A stretch of 64,000 nt of DNA, from assembly GCF_000429725.1 (NCBI RefSeq), contig NZ_KE386944.1, positions 1 to 64,000 on the forward strand, given 5' to 3'. Shown here one piece after another: positions 42,134 to 53,872 of the stretch. The notes beneath the pieces were generated by a model. That model made no database searches. It was given only the letters and a program-made list of their open reading frames with translations, and was not told where the DNA came from. The first letter of the stretch is position 1; the number at the start of each line of letters is the position of its first letter. A program made the translations under genes and the position numbers. This stretch comes from Alkalicoccus chagannorensis DSM 18086 (GTDB lineage Bacteria > Bacillota > Bacilli > Bacillales > Salisediminibacteriaceae).

Positions 42134-42262
42134 ATAATCAGCGCTAATAGTCTGTTACATGGAACCTGCGTATTAGGTTTACAGTATTGTCTGTTCAATT
42201 ACTGTATCCCTTATCATACGGGTTCTATTTGTCGTTGTCAACAGGGTGCCGCCCTGAATGAA

Positions 42263-42988
42263 TCAAAATTCTTCCAGCCGCAGGCTCGCTTTTTTTTCAA
42301 GGCGCTGTACCGCTTTTTTCATTGCTTCTCCCGGCCGATGAAGCAGCCGGCCGTGTCCGACCGCCAGCAGTTCCGGCTCTAAGGCGGCTGCTTTTCTCGC
42401 AGAATCAAGCGACGTCGGCAGGTGCCATGTAGCAAAGGAAGGGAAGGGAAAACGCCAGCATGTATCACCGGCAGCATAAACGCCCCCCTGCGTCTGGAAC
42501 GCATCAGAGGCAATCAGCGTGCGGTCCCGCTCATCAAAGAGACCAATCATACCGGGCGTGTGTCCGGGAAGCGGAATGACGCGGAGAGAGCCCACGTAGT
42601 CCCCTTCTTTAAGAAGGTAGTCGGGTCGGGTCCGGATCTTCGTAATAAAGCCTCCTTTGACTGGTGCCTGTGGTTCCGTAGGGAGGAGCGTCCGGTCTCC
42701 GTGCAGCAGCTTCAACTCTCTTCTTGGAAGGTAAATCGAGGCGTTCGGGAGCGCTTTTGCGAGATGGTCCAGACTCGCAACATGGTCGCTGTGGGCGTGA
42801 GTTATCACAATCCGCTTGATCGGTTTGTTCCTTTTTTTCGCAGCCCCGAGAATAAACCTGCAGCTGTAGGAAAGCCCCGTGTCGACGAGCGTCAGGTTGT
42901 CTTCCTCCTCCACAAGGTAACAATTAACTGGGAAGATACGAGGGAAAAATGCGAGTTGATGGAGCCGGCCATGGGATGTCACGCGCAA
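42263..42988 (-). CDS. MBL fold metallo-hydrolase
   Basis: The 241-residue product is a metallo-beta-lactamase-fold hydrolase with the metal motif THAHSDH, a later histidine in PLPGHTPGMIGLFD and a terminal AVGHGRLL. It belongs to the broad glyoxalase II/YflN-like group; the substrate is not known. I chose the TTG at 42988, which follows a run of GGGGGGAG; GTG at 42982 is an alternative, and longer versions to 43195 have non-conserved basic N-termini. It stands alone; its upstream interval (42989-43480) shows no other gene or clear site. Confidence 0.83.
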   Translation of the reverse strand: MRVTSHGRLHQLAFFPRIFPVNCYLVEEEDNLTLVDTGLSYSCRFILGAAKKRNKPIKRIVITHAHSDHVASLDHLAKALPNASIYLPRRELKLLHGDRTLLPTEPQAPVKGGFITKIRTRPDYLLKEGDYVGSLRVIPLPGHTPGMIGLFDERDRTLIASDAFQTQGGVYAAGDTCWRFPFPSFATWHLPTSLDSARKAAALEPELLAVGHGRLLHRPGEAMKKAVQRLEKKASLRLEEF

Positions 42989-43480
42989 CGTACTCCCCCC
43001 TTTCTTCAAATCGATCCTGGCAGTGATAGGAGCGCTGTCCAGCTTTCTGTCAGGCCTCCATGATAGGCAGCGAGAAAGATGGCTGCATGTCAGAAGAAAC
43101 GAGGACCGTCTCTCCCGCTGTTCGAAAAGCAAACGGCGCAGGTGTTTTTCTTCACGTCCGCCGGGTCGTCCCTCGCATGCGGACGATATGTTCACCTACC
43201 TATGTTATACCCTTTTTCCCTTGATCCTTAAGCTTCCTTTTCGCGGGCTTTATGCATGTGGTCGGCTGAGGAAAAAGCGTACGCCGCTGCAGAACGGCAG
43301 CCTTTTTTCGGGATCATCCGTCCGTCGGCTTTCTCGTCGTTCTCACCGCCGCCGGAACAAAAAGAAGGAAGAAACGTGCAGCAGCACGCAGGATAACACC
43401 CGAATGGATGATCTTTTGTTTGAACGTCGTCACAGGAAGGGAATAGGAAAAAGATATTTCGAATAGAGGAGGCCGTTCTC

Positions 43481-44494
43481 ATGAAAGCTGTTGGACTGTA
43501 TGAATACCTTCCGGCGGAAAACCCGGAAAGCCTGCAGGACGTGGAGGTGAATCGTCCTTCTGCAGCCGGACACGATATCCTTGTGGAAGTCAAAGCGGTA
43601 TCGATCAATCCGGTGGATACGAAAATCCGCTCACCGAAAGAAGGAAAAGAGGAGAGCCCGAGAATTCTCGGCTGGGATGCTGCAGGAACCGTTACAGAAG
43701 TGGGCGAGGCTGTCACTTTGTTCAAGCCCGGGGATGACGTTTACTATGCCGGGTCTGTCGACAGACAGGGAAGCAACGCCGATTTTCAGCTCGTGGATGA
43801 ACGGATTGCAGCCAGCAAGCCGGAGTCGCTCGATTACGCGGAAGCTGCTGCCATGCCGCTGACGACGATTACAGCTTGGGAAGGTTTGTTTGAACGTCTT
43901 GGGATTCCTAAAGATCCACAGACGAACAAAGACCGTACCATCCTGGTGATCGGTGCAGCCGGCGGTGTCGGCTCGATTGCTGTGCAGCTGGCTAAATGGG
44001 CCGGTTTGACGGTAATTGGAACAGCTTCCAGGGAAGAGACTTCCAACTGGGCAGAGTCGCTTGGAGCCGACTACATCATCAACCACCATGAAGATATGGG
44101 TGAACAGGTGCGCGCGCTCGGTTTCAACGAAGTGGACAATGTCTTCTGCCTGAATTCGACTCACATTCACTTTCCGGCAGCGGGAGAGCTCGTGAAGCCC
44201 CAGGGAGGGTTCTGTTCGATCGTTGAATCTCCGGAAGAGCTGGACATGAACATATTGAAAAACAAAAGCGCCTATTTCGCCTGGGAATTCATGTTTACCC
44301 GGCCGTTGTATCAGACAGACGACATGATCGAGCAGCATAATCTGCTCACCGAAGCCGCTGCCCTGTTTGAGAGCGGCGAGCTGAAAACCACCCTTACAGA
44401 ACGGAAGAGGCCCCTTGAAGCTGACGTCATGCGGGCGGCGCACCAGCGGGTGGAAGAAGGCAGCATGATCGGCAAGCTCGTCGTCGAGCGCTGA
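43481..44494 (+). CDS. Zinc-independent MDR oxidoreductase (quinone reductase-like)
   Basis: The 337-residue product is a medium-chain dehydrogenase/reductase of the zinc-free alcohol dehydrogenase-like group. It has the NADP-binding loop VIGAAGGVGSIAVQLAKWAG, the N-terminal GroES-like fold (AVSINPVDTKIRSP, ILGWDAAGTVTEVG) and no zinc-ligand cysteines. Proteins of this group reduce quinones or alpha,beta-unsaturated carbonyls with NADPH. AGAGGAGG precedes the ATG. It is followed by a bidirectional terminator. Confidence 0.9.
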   Translation: MKAVGLYEYLPAENPESLQDVEVNRPSAAGHDILVEVKAVSINPVDTKIRSPKEGKEESPRILGWDAAGTVTEVGEAVTLFKPGDDVYYAGSVDRQGSNADFQLVDERIAASKPESLDYAEAAAMPLTTITAWEGLFERLGIPKDPQTNKDRTILVIGAAGGVGSIAVQLAKWAGLTVIGTASREETSNWAESLGADYIINHHEDMGEQVRALGFNEVDNVFCLNSTHIHFPAAGELVKPQGGFCSIVESPEELDMNILKNKSAYFAWEFMFTRPLYQTDDMIEQHNLLTEAAALFESGELKTTLTERKRPLEADVMRAAHQRVEEGSMIGKLVVER

Positions 44495-44522
44495 TGCTGC
44501 TCCCCTTATTATCACGAAACCG

Positions 44523-44563
44523 AACCATCCCGCCGGACCGAGGTCCAGGCGGGGTGGTTTTCG
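44523..44563. terminator. Bidirectional terminator
   Basis: AACCATCCCGCC pairs with GGCGGGGTGGTT (one mismatch), with GACC/GGTC inside the loop region, followed by TTCG on the plus strand. It serves the MDR gene. Confidence 0.72.
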
Positions 44564-44569
44564 TTCTGT

Positions 44570-44632
44570 GATAGGAATGTAGACGCTTTTTCTGCAGGGG
44601 GAAGGCGGCTTCGTGCGCGGTGCGCTGTGGTT
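44570..44632 (+). repeat. Dispersed hairpin element, 5' fragment
   Basis: GATAGGAATGTAGACGCTTT and GGGGGAAGGCGGCTTCGTGC match the 5' part of the complete copies at 53530 and 54894. The hairpin and 3' part are absent; it stops at the relP stop codon. Confidence 0.6.
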
Positions 44633-44634
44633 CG

Positions 44635-45372
44635 TCAGCGGTGGCTCTCCTCCCCGGAGAGCAGCGAAGCTGGAAGCTGGAGAGCGCGCTCCCGCAGCAG
44701 CAGATCCACGACGTTCTCTTCTTCCTCTTCCCCGCGGCGCTCCTGCATTTCCTGATGAAGCCGCTCCATCTTTTGATCAAGCACGGCAGCTGTAGCCGCG
44801 GCTTCCTGCAGCTCGGCCCGCAGCCGCTCCGGCACGTCCCGGTCGTATTTGTAGAAAATTTTGTGCTCGAGGCTGGCCCAGAAATCCATGGCGATCGTGC
44901 GGATCTGCAGCTCGACCGGGACCCGTTCCGTTCTGTCCGACATGAACACCGGGATGCTCACAATCAGGTGCAGGCTCTGGTACCCGCTTTCTTTCGGCTT
45001 CCGGATGTAATCTTTCTCTTCGATCAGTGCGATGTCCTGCTGCTGAAGCAGCATACGGCTCACCTCGTAGATGTCCTGGCGGAAGGAGCAGTTGATACGG
45101 ATGCCGGCAATATCCTGAATGTTTGTCCGGATAGACGACAGAGATACCGGCAGCGACTTGCGGTGCAGTTTCTCGATGATGCTTTCCGGTGTTTTCAGCC
45201 GGGAGGCGACATGTTCGATCGGGTTGTAGTCATTTAAGTAGTGGAATTCCTGCTGAAGAATCTCAATCTTCGTCGTCAGCTCGTCCATGGCAAACTGGTA
45301 CGTCATCAGAAAACGTGTCATTTCCCGGCGGATACGCTGGAACTGTTCTACGGGAATCGTCTGCTCGGTCAT
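44635..45372 (-). CDS. relP: Small alarmone synthetase RelP (SasA, YwaC type)
   Basis: The 245-residue enzyme makes (p)ppGpp from GTP or GDP and ATP and lacks a hydrolase domain. Family motifs are NPIEHVASRLKTPESIIEKL, IQDIAGIRINCSF, KESGYQSLHLIVSIPVF and the C-terminal QIRTIAMDFWASLEHKIFYK. The sequence is closer to YwaC/RelP than to YjbM/RelQ. The C-terminal tail is longer than usual, with an acidic stretch (RRGEEEEENVVDLLLRERAL). AAAGGAACG precedes the ATG. Confidence 0.92.
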   Translation of the reverse strand: MTEQTIPVEQFQRIRREMTRFLMTYQFAMDELTTKIEILQQEFHYLNDYNPIEHVASRLKTPESIIEKLHRKSLPVSLSSIRTNIQDIAGIRINCSFRQDIYEVSRMLLQQQDIALIEEKDYIRKPKESGYQSLHLIVSIPVFMSDRTERVPVELQIRTIAMDFWASLEHKIFYKYDRDVPERLRAELQEAAATAAVLDQKMERLHQEMQERRGEEEEENVVDLLLRERALQLPASLLSGEESHR

Positions 45373-45602
45373 CGTTCATCACGTTCCTTTCGTTCCCTTC
45401 TTCTTTCATTTTACTATGAACGTGCAGCTGAAAACGACAAGGGTGATGACATTTTTGTGAAATTATTCACATAACCAGCTGGAGTCGAAAGAGGAGGGAG
45501 GAAGAGGCGTGGGCCGTCAGCAACGTTGGGGACATCTGGAGACAAAAAAGCACCCCCCTCCACCGGAAAACCGACGTCTTCCGCCAGGACACCTTACGAA
45601 CG

Positions 45603-45639
45603 TAAAAAACCAGCGGCTCTCGCTTAGGAGAGCCACTGG
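45603..45639 (-). terminator. Terminator of the GH42 gene
   Basis: CCAGCGGCTCTC and GAGAGCCACTGG pair (one mismatch) around a six-base loop; on the minus strand six T follow. Confidence 0.85.
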
Positions 45640-45667
45640 CTGCTTCGGGGCCTTCTTCGGCCGAGGA

Positions 45668-47704
45668 TTAGTTTGTCGTTCGAGCGACGCGTACATCGTA
45701 GGCATCCAGGTGGAGGCTGGCTGGAAGAGCCGCTCCTGTGCGCACATCGTCGAGCTGTTCGGAAGATAGATCTACGACGGCAGGTTCTCCGGTGACGTTC
45801 ATGATAAAGAGGTATTCCGCTTCCTCATCCTCCCGCACCGATACCGATACGCCTTCAGGCACCTGCAGCCGCGGCTGCACGTCTGCTTCGGCAAGCAGCA
45901 GGGAGTATAGGCGGTCCAGCGCGTGCGCGTCCGGCCGGGCAGCAACGTACCAGCCGAGGCCCCCGCCGTAGGCATGCTTCGTGAGGAAAGGACTCCCCGC
46001 ATAGAAATCGGACGTGTATGTGCCGAGAACCTCGGCGCCGTTCGTCTCTGTAATTTCACACAGGTCATACACGCTGCCCGTGCCGCCGGTGAAGGAGACC
46101 GTATTCTGCTCGCCGTCATACAGGCCGTCGATTTCAAGCGGTTCGACGCCGAGCGCTTCGGCTAGCGGTCGGACGCGCCCGCCGAGGTGGACGAGGTCAC
46201 TTTCACCGACAACGCCGCTCCAGTAAGTGGCAAGGAGCTGTCCGCCTGCGTGGACATAGTCACGGAGCACGGCGGCTTCTGCTTCGGTCAGCATGTACAT
46301 CATCGGGGCGATCACGAGTTTATAGCGGCTCAGGTCGTCCCCCGGTTTGCGGAAATCGATGTTGATGCCGCGCTTCCACAGTTCGTGGTAATGTTCGCGA
46401 AGGGTGTCCTCGTAGTGCATGCCGTCATTCCGCGGTCCCTGCGTTTCTTTGACGGCCCAGAGGTTAGCCCAGCTGTAAAGAATACAGACGTCTGCCTGGA
46501 CCGTTGTTCCGGCGATATCACCGAGAGTTGTCAGCGTCGTGCCGAGGTGCTTCACATCCTGGAAGACCCGTGTCCGGTTCGTGCCGTCATGGCCGATCAC
46601 AGCGCCGTGAAATTTTTCGCTGGAACCGCGGCTCTGGCGCCACTGGAAATACTGGACCGAATCAGATCCGTGTGCCACGGCCTGCAGGGACGAGAGCTCG
46701 TGCATTCCCGGTTTTTTCAGCTTGCTCATCGGCTGCCAGTTCGTCATGCTCGGCGTGCTCTCCATTAAGAGAAACGGCTGTCCGTGGCGGAGCGAGCGCA
46801 TCATATCATGGTTCAGGGCCGTCCAGGAAGCAGTCGGAGCTTCTTTGCCCGGCGTGTGCCAGTCCGGATAGCTGTCCCAGGAGACGAAATCGACATGTTC
46901 AGCGAATTTCCAGTAGTCGAGGCCTTCAAACAGCTCCATCTCCATGAAATTGGCCGTGATCGGGAGGCTGGAACCGGTGCTCTGAACAGCGTCGACTTCC
47001 TTCAGATAGAAATCAATCGTCTGGTCGGTGACGAACCGCTTCCAATCCAGAACGAGTCCGTGCACGGACTGTTCTCCGAGCGGAGACGGCGATTCGACCT
47101 GGGACCAGTCGGTATACGTATGACTCCAGAACGTGGTCCACCACGCATGGTTCAAGGCTTTCAGCGTGCCGTAGCGGTCCTGGAGCCATTCGCGGAACGC
47201 TTCCTGGCAGAGCGCACAGTGGCATTCGCCGCCGTATTCATTGGAGATGTGCCAGCCGATTACAGCCGGATGCCCGTCATAGCGTTCAGACAGCTTTTGA
47301 TTCATGATGGCGGCTTTCTCCCGGTAGACAGGCGACGTAGGGCAGTGGTTGTGCCGTTCGCCATGCAGGTTTTTGAAACGTTCCGGCGTCGTACGGAGCA
47401 CTTCCGGATACGCCTGGGACATCCAGGCCGGCCGGGCTCCTGTTGGTGTTGCGAGAAAAGCAGAGATGCCTTCCTCCGCAAGGCGGTGCAGGACGTGGTC
47501 CATCCACTCAAAAGTGAAATGCCCTTCCTCCGGCTCCAGGCTGACCCAGGAGAAAATGCCGACGGATACCACGTTCACTTCCGCTTCTTTCATGTAGGCA
47601 AGATCTTTCTCAAATACATCCGGATAGGCGAGCCACTGCTCCGGGTTATAGTCTGCACCGTGCAGCATGCGGTTTCCGAACAGCGGGTTAAAAGGTTTTG
47701 TCAT
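45668..47704 (-). CDS. Beta-galactosidase, GH42 family
   Basis: The 678-residue enzyme cleaves terminal beta-galactosides. It has the GH42 signatures: an N-terminal LHGADYNPEQWLAYPDVFEK, the acid/base glutamate in GWHISNEYGGECHCALCQEA with the zinc-binding cysteine cluster, the nucleophile in FLLMESTPSMTNWQPMSK, and a trimerisation domain (LVIAPMMYMLTEAEAAVLRD). It lacks a signal peptide, so it acts in the cytoplasm. The ATG at 47704 follows GGAGTGAGG. The AraC-type gene is 97 bases upstream on the same strand. Confidence 0.93.
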   Translation of the reverse strand: MTKPFNPLFGNRMLHGADYNPEQWLAYPDVFEKDLAYMKEAEVNVVSVGIFSWVSLEPEEGHFTFEWMDHVLHRLAEEGISAFLATPTGARPAWMSQAYPEVLRTTPERFKNLHGERHNHCPTSPVYREKAAIMNQKLSERYDGHPAVIGWHISNEYGGECHCALCQEAFREWLQDRYGTLKALNHAWWTTFWSHTYTDWSQVESPSPLGEQSVHGLVLDWKRFVTDQTIDFYLKEVDAVQSTGSSLPITANFMEMELFEGLDYWKFAEHVDFVSWDSYPDWHTPGKEAPTASWTALNHDMMRSLRHGQPFLLMESTPSMTNWQPMSKLKKPGMHELSSLQAVAHGSDSVQYFQWRQSRGSSEKFHGAVIGHDGTNRTRVFQDVKHLGTTLTTLGDIAGTTVQADVCILYSWANLWAVKETQGPRNDGMHYEDTLREHYHELWKRGINIDFRKPGDDLSRYKLVIAPMMYMLTEAEAAVLRDYVHAGGQLLATYWSGVVGESDLVHLGGRVRPLAEALGVEPLEIDGLYDGEQNTVSFTGGTGSVYDLCEITETNGAEVLGTYTSDFYAGSPFLTKHAYGGGLGWYVAARPDAHALDRLYSLLLAEADVQPRLQVPEGVSVSVREDEEAEYLFIMNVTGEPAVVDLSSEQLDDVRTGAALPASLHLDAYDVRVARTTN

Positions 47705-47800
47705 GATCCTCACTCCTTCGTCTTTCTTTCATTCTACCGTATGCGGCAGAGGGTGAATATGCAGGAGTCTGAACAGAAAATGCGGCTGTCTGAAACCAGG

Positions 47801-48631
47801 TCAGCCGCGGCGGTTCATATCCCGGTAGGCTTTCGGGGTGACCCGCTCCACTCGACGAAATGTCCCGATGAAGTGGCTGACATCGCGGAAGCCGGTCAGC
47901 GAGGCCGCCTTTTCAATCGTCAGCTCGGGATTCGCGTGGAGCAGTTCTTTGGCCCGACGGATCCGCAGTTGAATGAGGAATCGGTACGGGCTGATACCGA
48001 ATGCCTCCTTGAATTGCCGGTTCAAATATTGACTGCTGACGCCGGCGTAGGAAGCGATATCATCGAGGGTGAGGTCCTCGGCATAATAAAGTTCCAGCCA
48101 GTCCACAATCGGACGGATTCTCCTTGCTGCCGCCGATAGCGACTGCCGGCCGGCCGGCTGAATCGACTGCTGCAGCTCCATCAGGAAGTGGTACAGTTGC
48201 GTGGAGAGCTCCGGACGGGCAAAGTCCAGGTCTTTCCTCGCGGTATGCATCATCTGCTGCAGCGTATCGGAAACGCTGCTCTCCTCTGAGGTGGCATAGA
48301 CGGTAGAGACGTTCAGCTGGAGCGCTTCCAATACCGCAGGAGCAGCAGCGCCGCTGAAGGTCACATAAGCAGTCGCCCATTCTCCCTCTGGATAGTAGGC
48401 ATGCGGGGTGTACGGCGTCATCATGACGCCGCGGCCGGCCGGGAGCTGGACGTTCCTTCCTTCTATCTGAAACGTGCCGCTCCCTTCGAGCGTCTGCAGC
48501 CAGTGATAGTAGGGATAGCCTTCCGGTCGGTCGAATGCCTCTTCCTGCGGATTCAGGCCGATACTCTCCACCCAGAGCGGCAGCTCGCCGCCGATTCGTG
48601 TAAACGTAAATCGTTGTTTATGTAAAATCAT
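47801..48631 (-). CDS. AraC family regulator of the beta-galactosidase gene
   Basis: The 276-residue product has an N-terminal cupin-like sensing domain (YHWLQTLEGSGTFQIEGRNV) and a C-terminal AraC DNA-binding domain with two helix-turn-helix motifs (LTLDDIASYAGVSSQYLNRQ and LTIEKAASLTGFRDVSHFIG). It most likely activates the GH42 gene in response to a galactoside. The start follows AAAGGAGC. It lies divergent to the licT promoter region, so the two sugar operons share a control interval of about 400 bases. Confidence 0.88.
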   Translation of the reverse strand: MILHKQRFTFTRIGGELPLWVESIGLNPQEEAFDRPEGYPYYHWLQTLEGSGTFQIEGRNVQLPAGRGVMMTPYTPHAYYPEGEWATAYVTFSGAAAPAVLEALQLNVSTVYATSEESSVSDTLQQMMHTARKDLDFARPELSTQLYHFLMELQQSIQPAGRQSLSAAARRIRPIVDWLELYYAEDLTLDDIASYAGVSSQYLNRQFKEAFGISPYRFLIQLRIRRAKELLHANPELTIEKAASLTGFRDVSHFIGTFRRVERVTPKAYRDMNRRG

Positions 48632-48782
48632 GCCACGGCTCCTTTGTCATCATGTGCTCTCTGTTTCTTCATTGTCGCACAGCCAGGTGGAATCAGCCAG
48701 ATGGAAGCAGGATCAGCGCTGATATGCCGCTGTCCTCTGCGGAGCAGTACCCTCACTGAAACAAGGACGAGGCAAAAAGATT

Positions 48783-48811
48783 TTGACACGTTGATCGGAA
48801 TCTGCTATATT
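48783..48811 (+). promoter_or_regulatory. SigA promoter of the licT operon
   Basis: A perfect TTGACA (48783-48788) is followed after 17 bases by TATATT (48806-48811). Confidence 0.82.
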
Positions 48812-48824
48812 TACAGACAACATA

Positions 48825-48839
48825 AAGAAACCGATTACA
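48825..48839 (+). promoter_or_regulatory. cre-like site in the licT leader
   Basis: AAGAAACCGATTACA differs from the cre consensus at one defined position (the second). Its place just after the predicted start of transcription would suit CcpA roadblock. Confidence 0.5.
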
Positions 48840-48845
48840 TGCTCA

Positions 48846-48932
48846 GGATTGTGACTGTTCGGCAGGCAAAACCTACGCACGGCGAAAAAGGGGGACGTGT
48901 TTCCCCCTCCTTCCGCCGGCGTAGGTTTTTTT
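48846..48932 (+). promoter_or_regulatory. RAT antiterminator and terminator ahead of licT
   Basis: A ribonucleic antiterminator with the LicT-type core GGATTGTGACTG and GGCAGGCAAAACC (48846-48873) overlaps the 5' arm of a terminator (AACCTACG at 48870 with CGTAGGTT at 48920, then seven T). LicT bound to the RAT should prevent terminator formation, so licT controls its own expression. Confidence 0.88.
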
Positions 48933-49029
48933 CGTTGAAAAGCGGCCGGAGGCTTTAGGAAGCGTCAGCAGCCCGGACGTGGATGCTCCAAAAGGGATGT
49001 AACCAAGGTGCAGGAGAGGAGGTGGAGCT

Positions 49030-49893
49030 GTGAAGATTGCGAAGGTTTTCAACAACAATGTCGTACTGACCTATGACCAGCAGAATCAGGAATTGGTAGT
49101 GATGGGAAAAGGGATCGCTTTTCAGAAGAAAAAAGGAGATGTTCTCGATCCGGAGCAGGTGGACAAAACGTTTATTCTGCAGCGGGAAGGGATGGCGGCC
49201 AAGCTGGCGGAACTGCTGACCGACGTTCCGGAGCAGTACCTTCATCTGGCAGAAGAGATCGCTTCGGCTGCTGCAGAGACATTGGATGCTTCGCTGGACG
49301 ATTATATTTACGTATCCCTGACGGATCATATCAGCTACGCGGTGACCCGGCAAAAGCAGGGGATCGAGCTGCAGAACCCGATTTTATGGGAAGTGAGAAA
49401 ATTTTATCCGAAAGAATATGAAGCCGGAGTGGAAGCGCTCGACAGGATTGAACGGGCAACAGGCGTCCGGCTCGGCGAAGATGAGGCAGCCTCCATTGCG
49501 CTCCACCTGCTCAACAGTCAAATCGGAAGCGAAGACATGAGTTCCATGGTACAGGTCACCAAGATCGTGCAGAACATCCTGACGATCGTGACGTATCATT
49601 TCCGTATGAAGCTGGACGAGACCAGCGTGAACTACGAACGCTTTCTGACGCATCTGCGTTTCTTTGCCTACCGTGTTATTCGGCAGGAACGGGCTCCGCC
49701 GGCCGATCCGGACGATTTCTTATACGAGCAGGTGAGAAAGAAGTATGAAGATGCGTTCCGCTGCGCCAACAAGATTGCAGCGTACATGGAAGAGACGTAT
49801 CAACGGAGTGTATCGAAAGAGGAGATCGTCTTTCTCACCCTCCATCTGGAACGGGTGACAAGCAGACAAAAAAATCATTCCACAGGATTGTGA
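49030..49893 (+). CDS. licT: BglG/LicT family transcription antiterminator
   Basis: The 287-residue product has an N-terminal RNA-binding CAT domain (MKIAKVFNNNVVLTYDQQNQ, GKGIAFQKKKGD) and two PTS-regulation domains with conserved histidines (SLTDHISYAVTRQ and SIALHLLN in PRD1; TYHFRMKLD and LTLHLERV in PRD2). Phosphorylation by HPr and by the sugar-specific EIIB is expected to set its activity. It starts at a GTG after AGGAGGTGG. Its last codons (GGA TTG TGA) are also the first bases of the second RAT. Confidence 0.93.
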   Translation: MKIAKVFNNNVVLTYDQQNQELVVMGKGIAFQKKKGDVLDPEQVDKTFILQREGMAAKLAELLTDVPEQYLHLAEEIASAAAETLDASLDDYIYVSLTDHISYAVTRQKQGIELQNPILWEVRKFYPKEYEAGVEALDRIERATGVRLGEDEAASIALHLLNSQIGSEDMSSMVQVTKIVQNILTIVTYHFRMKLDETSVNYERFLTHLRFFAYRVIRQERAPPADPDDFLYEQVRKKYEDAFRCANKIAAYMEETYQRSVSKEEIVFLTLHLERVTSRQKNHSTGL

Positions 49894-49967
49894 CTGTCCG
49901 GCAGGCAAAACCTGAGCTGAAAGAAAGAGGGCGTCGTGTCTCTTTCGATCGCTCAGGTTTTTTTATT
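49885..49967 (+). promoter_or_regulatory. Second RAT antiterminator and terminator, overlapping the licT stop
   Basis: GGATTGTGACTGTCCGGCAG begins within the licT stop codon and continues to 49912. The overlapping terminator pairs AACCTGAGC (49909) with GCTCAGGTT (49952), followed by a T-run. LicT can thus control bglP separately from itself. Confidence 0.87.
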
Positions 49968-49968
49968 T

Positions 49969-50097
49969 GATAAGCAGAAGCTTTTTAGGAAGGAAGCCGG
50001 CGTCGCGTGCTGCGCGGGAAGAACGAAGCGTTTCTTCTTCCTTCAACATACCTGCGGGACATGCCATACGGACCAGCAGGCGCTCCGCGCTTGAAGT
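49969..50097 (+). repeat. Dispersed hairpin element inside the bglP leader
   Basis: The stem is GGAAGAA (50017-50023)/TTCTTCC (50035-50041). The 5' and 3' parts are AAGGAAGCCGGCGTCGCGTG and GCAGGCGCTCCGCGCTTGAA. It lies between the antiterminator-controlled terminator and the bglP ribosome binding site, so it would be in the transcript of bglP. Confidence 0.68.
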
Positions 50098-50131
50098 ATA
50101 CAGATGTTTATTCAGAAGAGGAGGGACGATC

Positions 50132-53462
<3,331 letters not shown>

Positions 53463-53468
53463 AGCGGG

Positions 53469-53526
53469 GACGGTGCCGGGCCTGGCGGAAGGGCAGGACC
53501 CGGCAGCCGTTGATCCGTGCTTTTTC
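53469..53526 (+). terminator. Possible terminator after the GH1 gene
   Basis: ACGG and GCCGGG segments pair with CCCGGC and CCGT across a 15-base loop, and TTTTT follows after 14 bases. The stem is interrupted, so confidence is moderate. Confidence 0.45.
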
Positions 53527-53529
53527 AGG

Positions 53530-53667
53530 TGATAGGAATGTAGACGTTCTCAAGCAGGACGACGGCGGCTTTGTTGGCTGCGCGGGAAGCATCAACAACC
53601 TATGCTTTCTTCAAAGAACCTGCGGTACACGCCGTTCCGAACAAAAGGCGCTCTGCGCTTTTGTTCA
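53530..53667 (+). repeat. Dispersed hairpin element, first of a tandem pair
   Basis: It starts GATAGGAATGTAGACGTTCT. The hairpin is GGGAAGCAT (53584-53592)/ATGCTTTCT (53602-53610) with loop CAACAACCT; the arms pair fully if two G-U pairs are allowed, as in RNA. It ends AAAAGGCGCTCTGCGCTTTT. Confidence 0.78.
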
Positions 53668-53803
53668 AGTATAAGTTTTCATACAGGGGGACGGCGGCTT
53701 CATGCGCTGCACGGGAAGAAACAAAAACGTCTTCTTCCCTCAAAAGGCTTGCAGCGCTTCCGCACGCCGTTCCGAACAAAAGGCGCTTTGCGCTTTTGTT
53801 CAA
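53668..53803 (+). repeat. Dispersed hairpin element, second of a tandem pair
   Basis: The hairpin is GGGAAGAA (53713-53720)/TTCTTCCC (53732-53739). The 5' part is GTTTTCATACAGGGGGACGG and the end is AAAAGGCGCTTTGCGCTTTT. It follows the previous copy head to tail without a gap. Confidence 0.78.
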
Positions 53804-53872
53804 GCTGACGCTTTTCTCCAATCGATCAAATGCGGTATAATCTCCAGAGACTACTGGAGAGGGGCAGGCAGC

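Noticed and set aside
42989-43195. N-terminal extension of the MBL hydrolase
   Set aside because: The extra residues are basic and not conserved in the fold; a run of GGGGGGAG just before the TTG at 42988 marks the likely start.
46784-48139. Open frame of about 450 codons on the plus strand across the GH42 and AraC genes
   Set aside because: It covers parts of two recognised minus-strand genes and encodes an arginine- and phenylalanine-rich product without family pattern.
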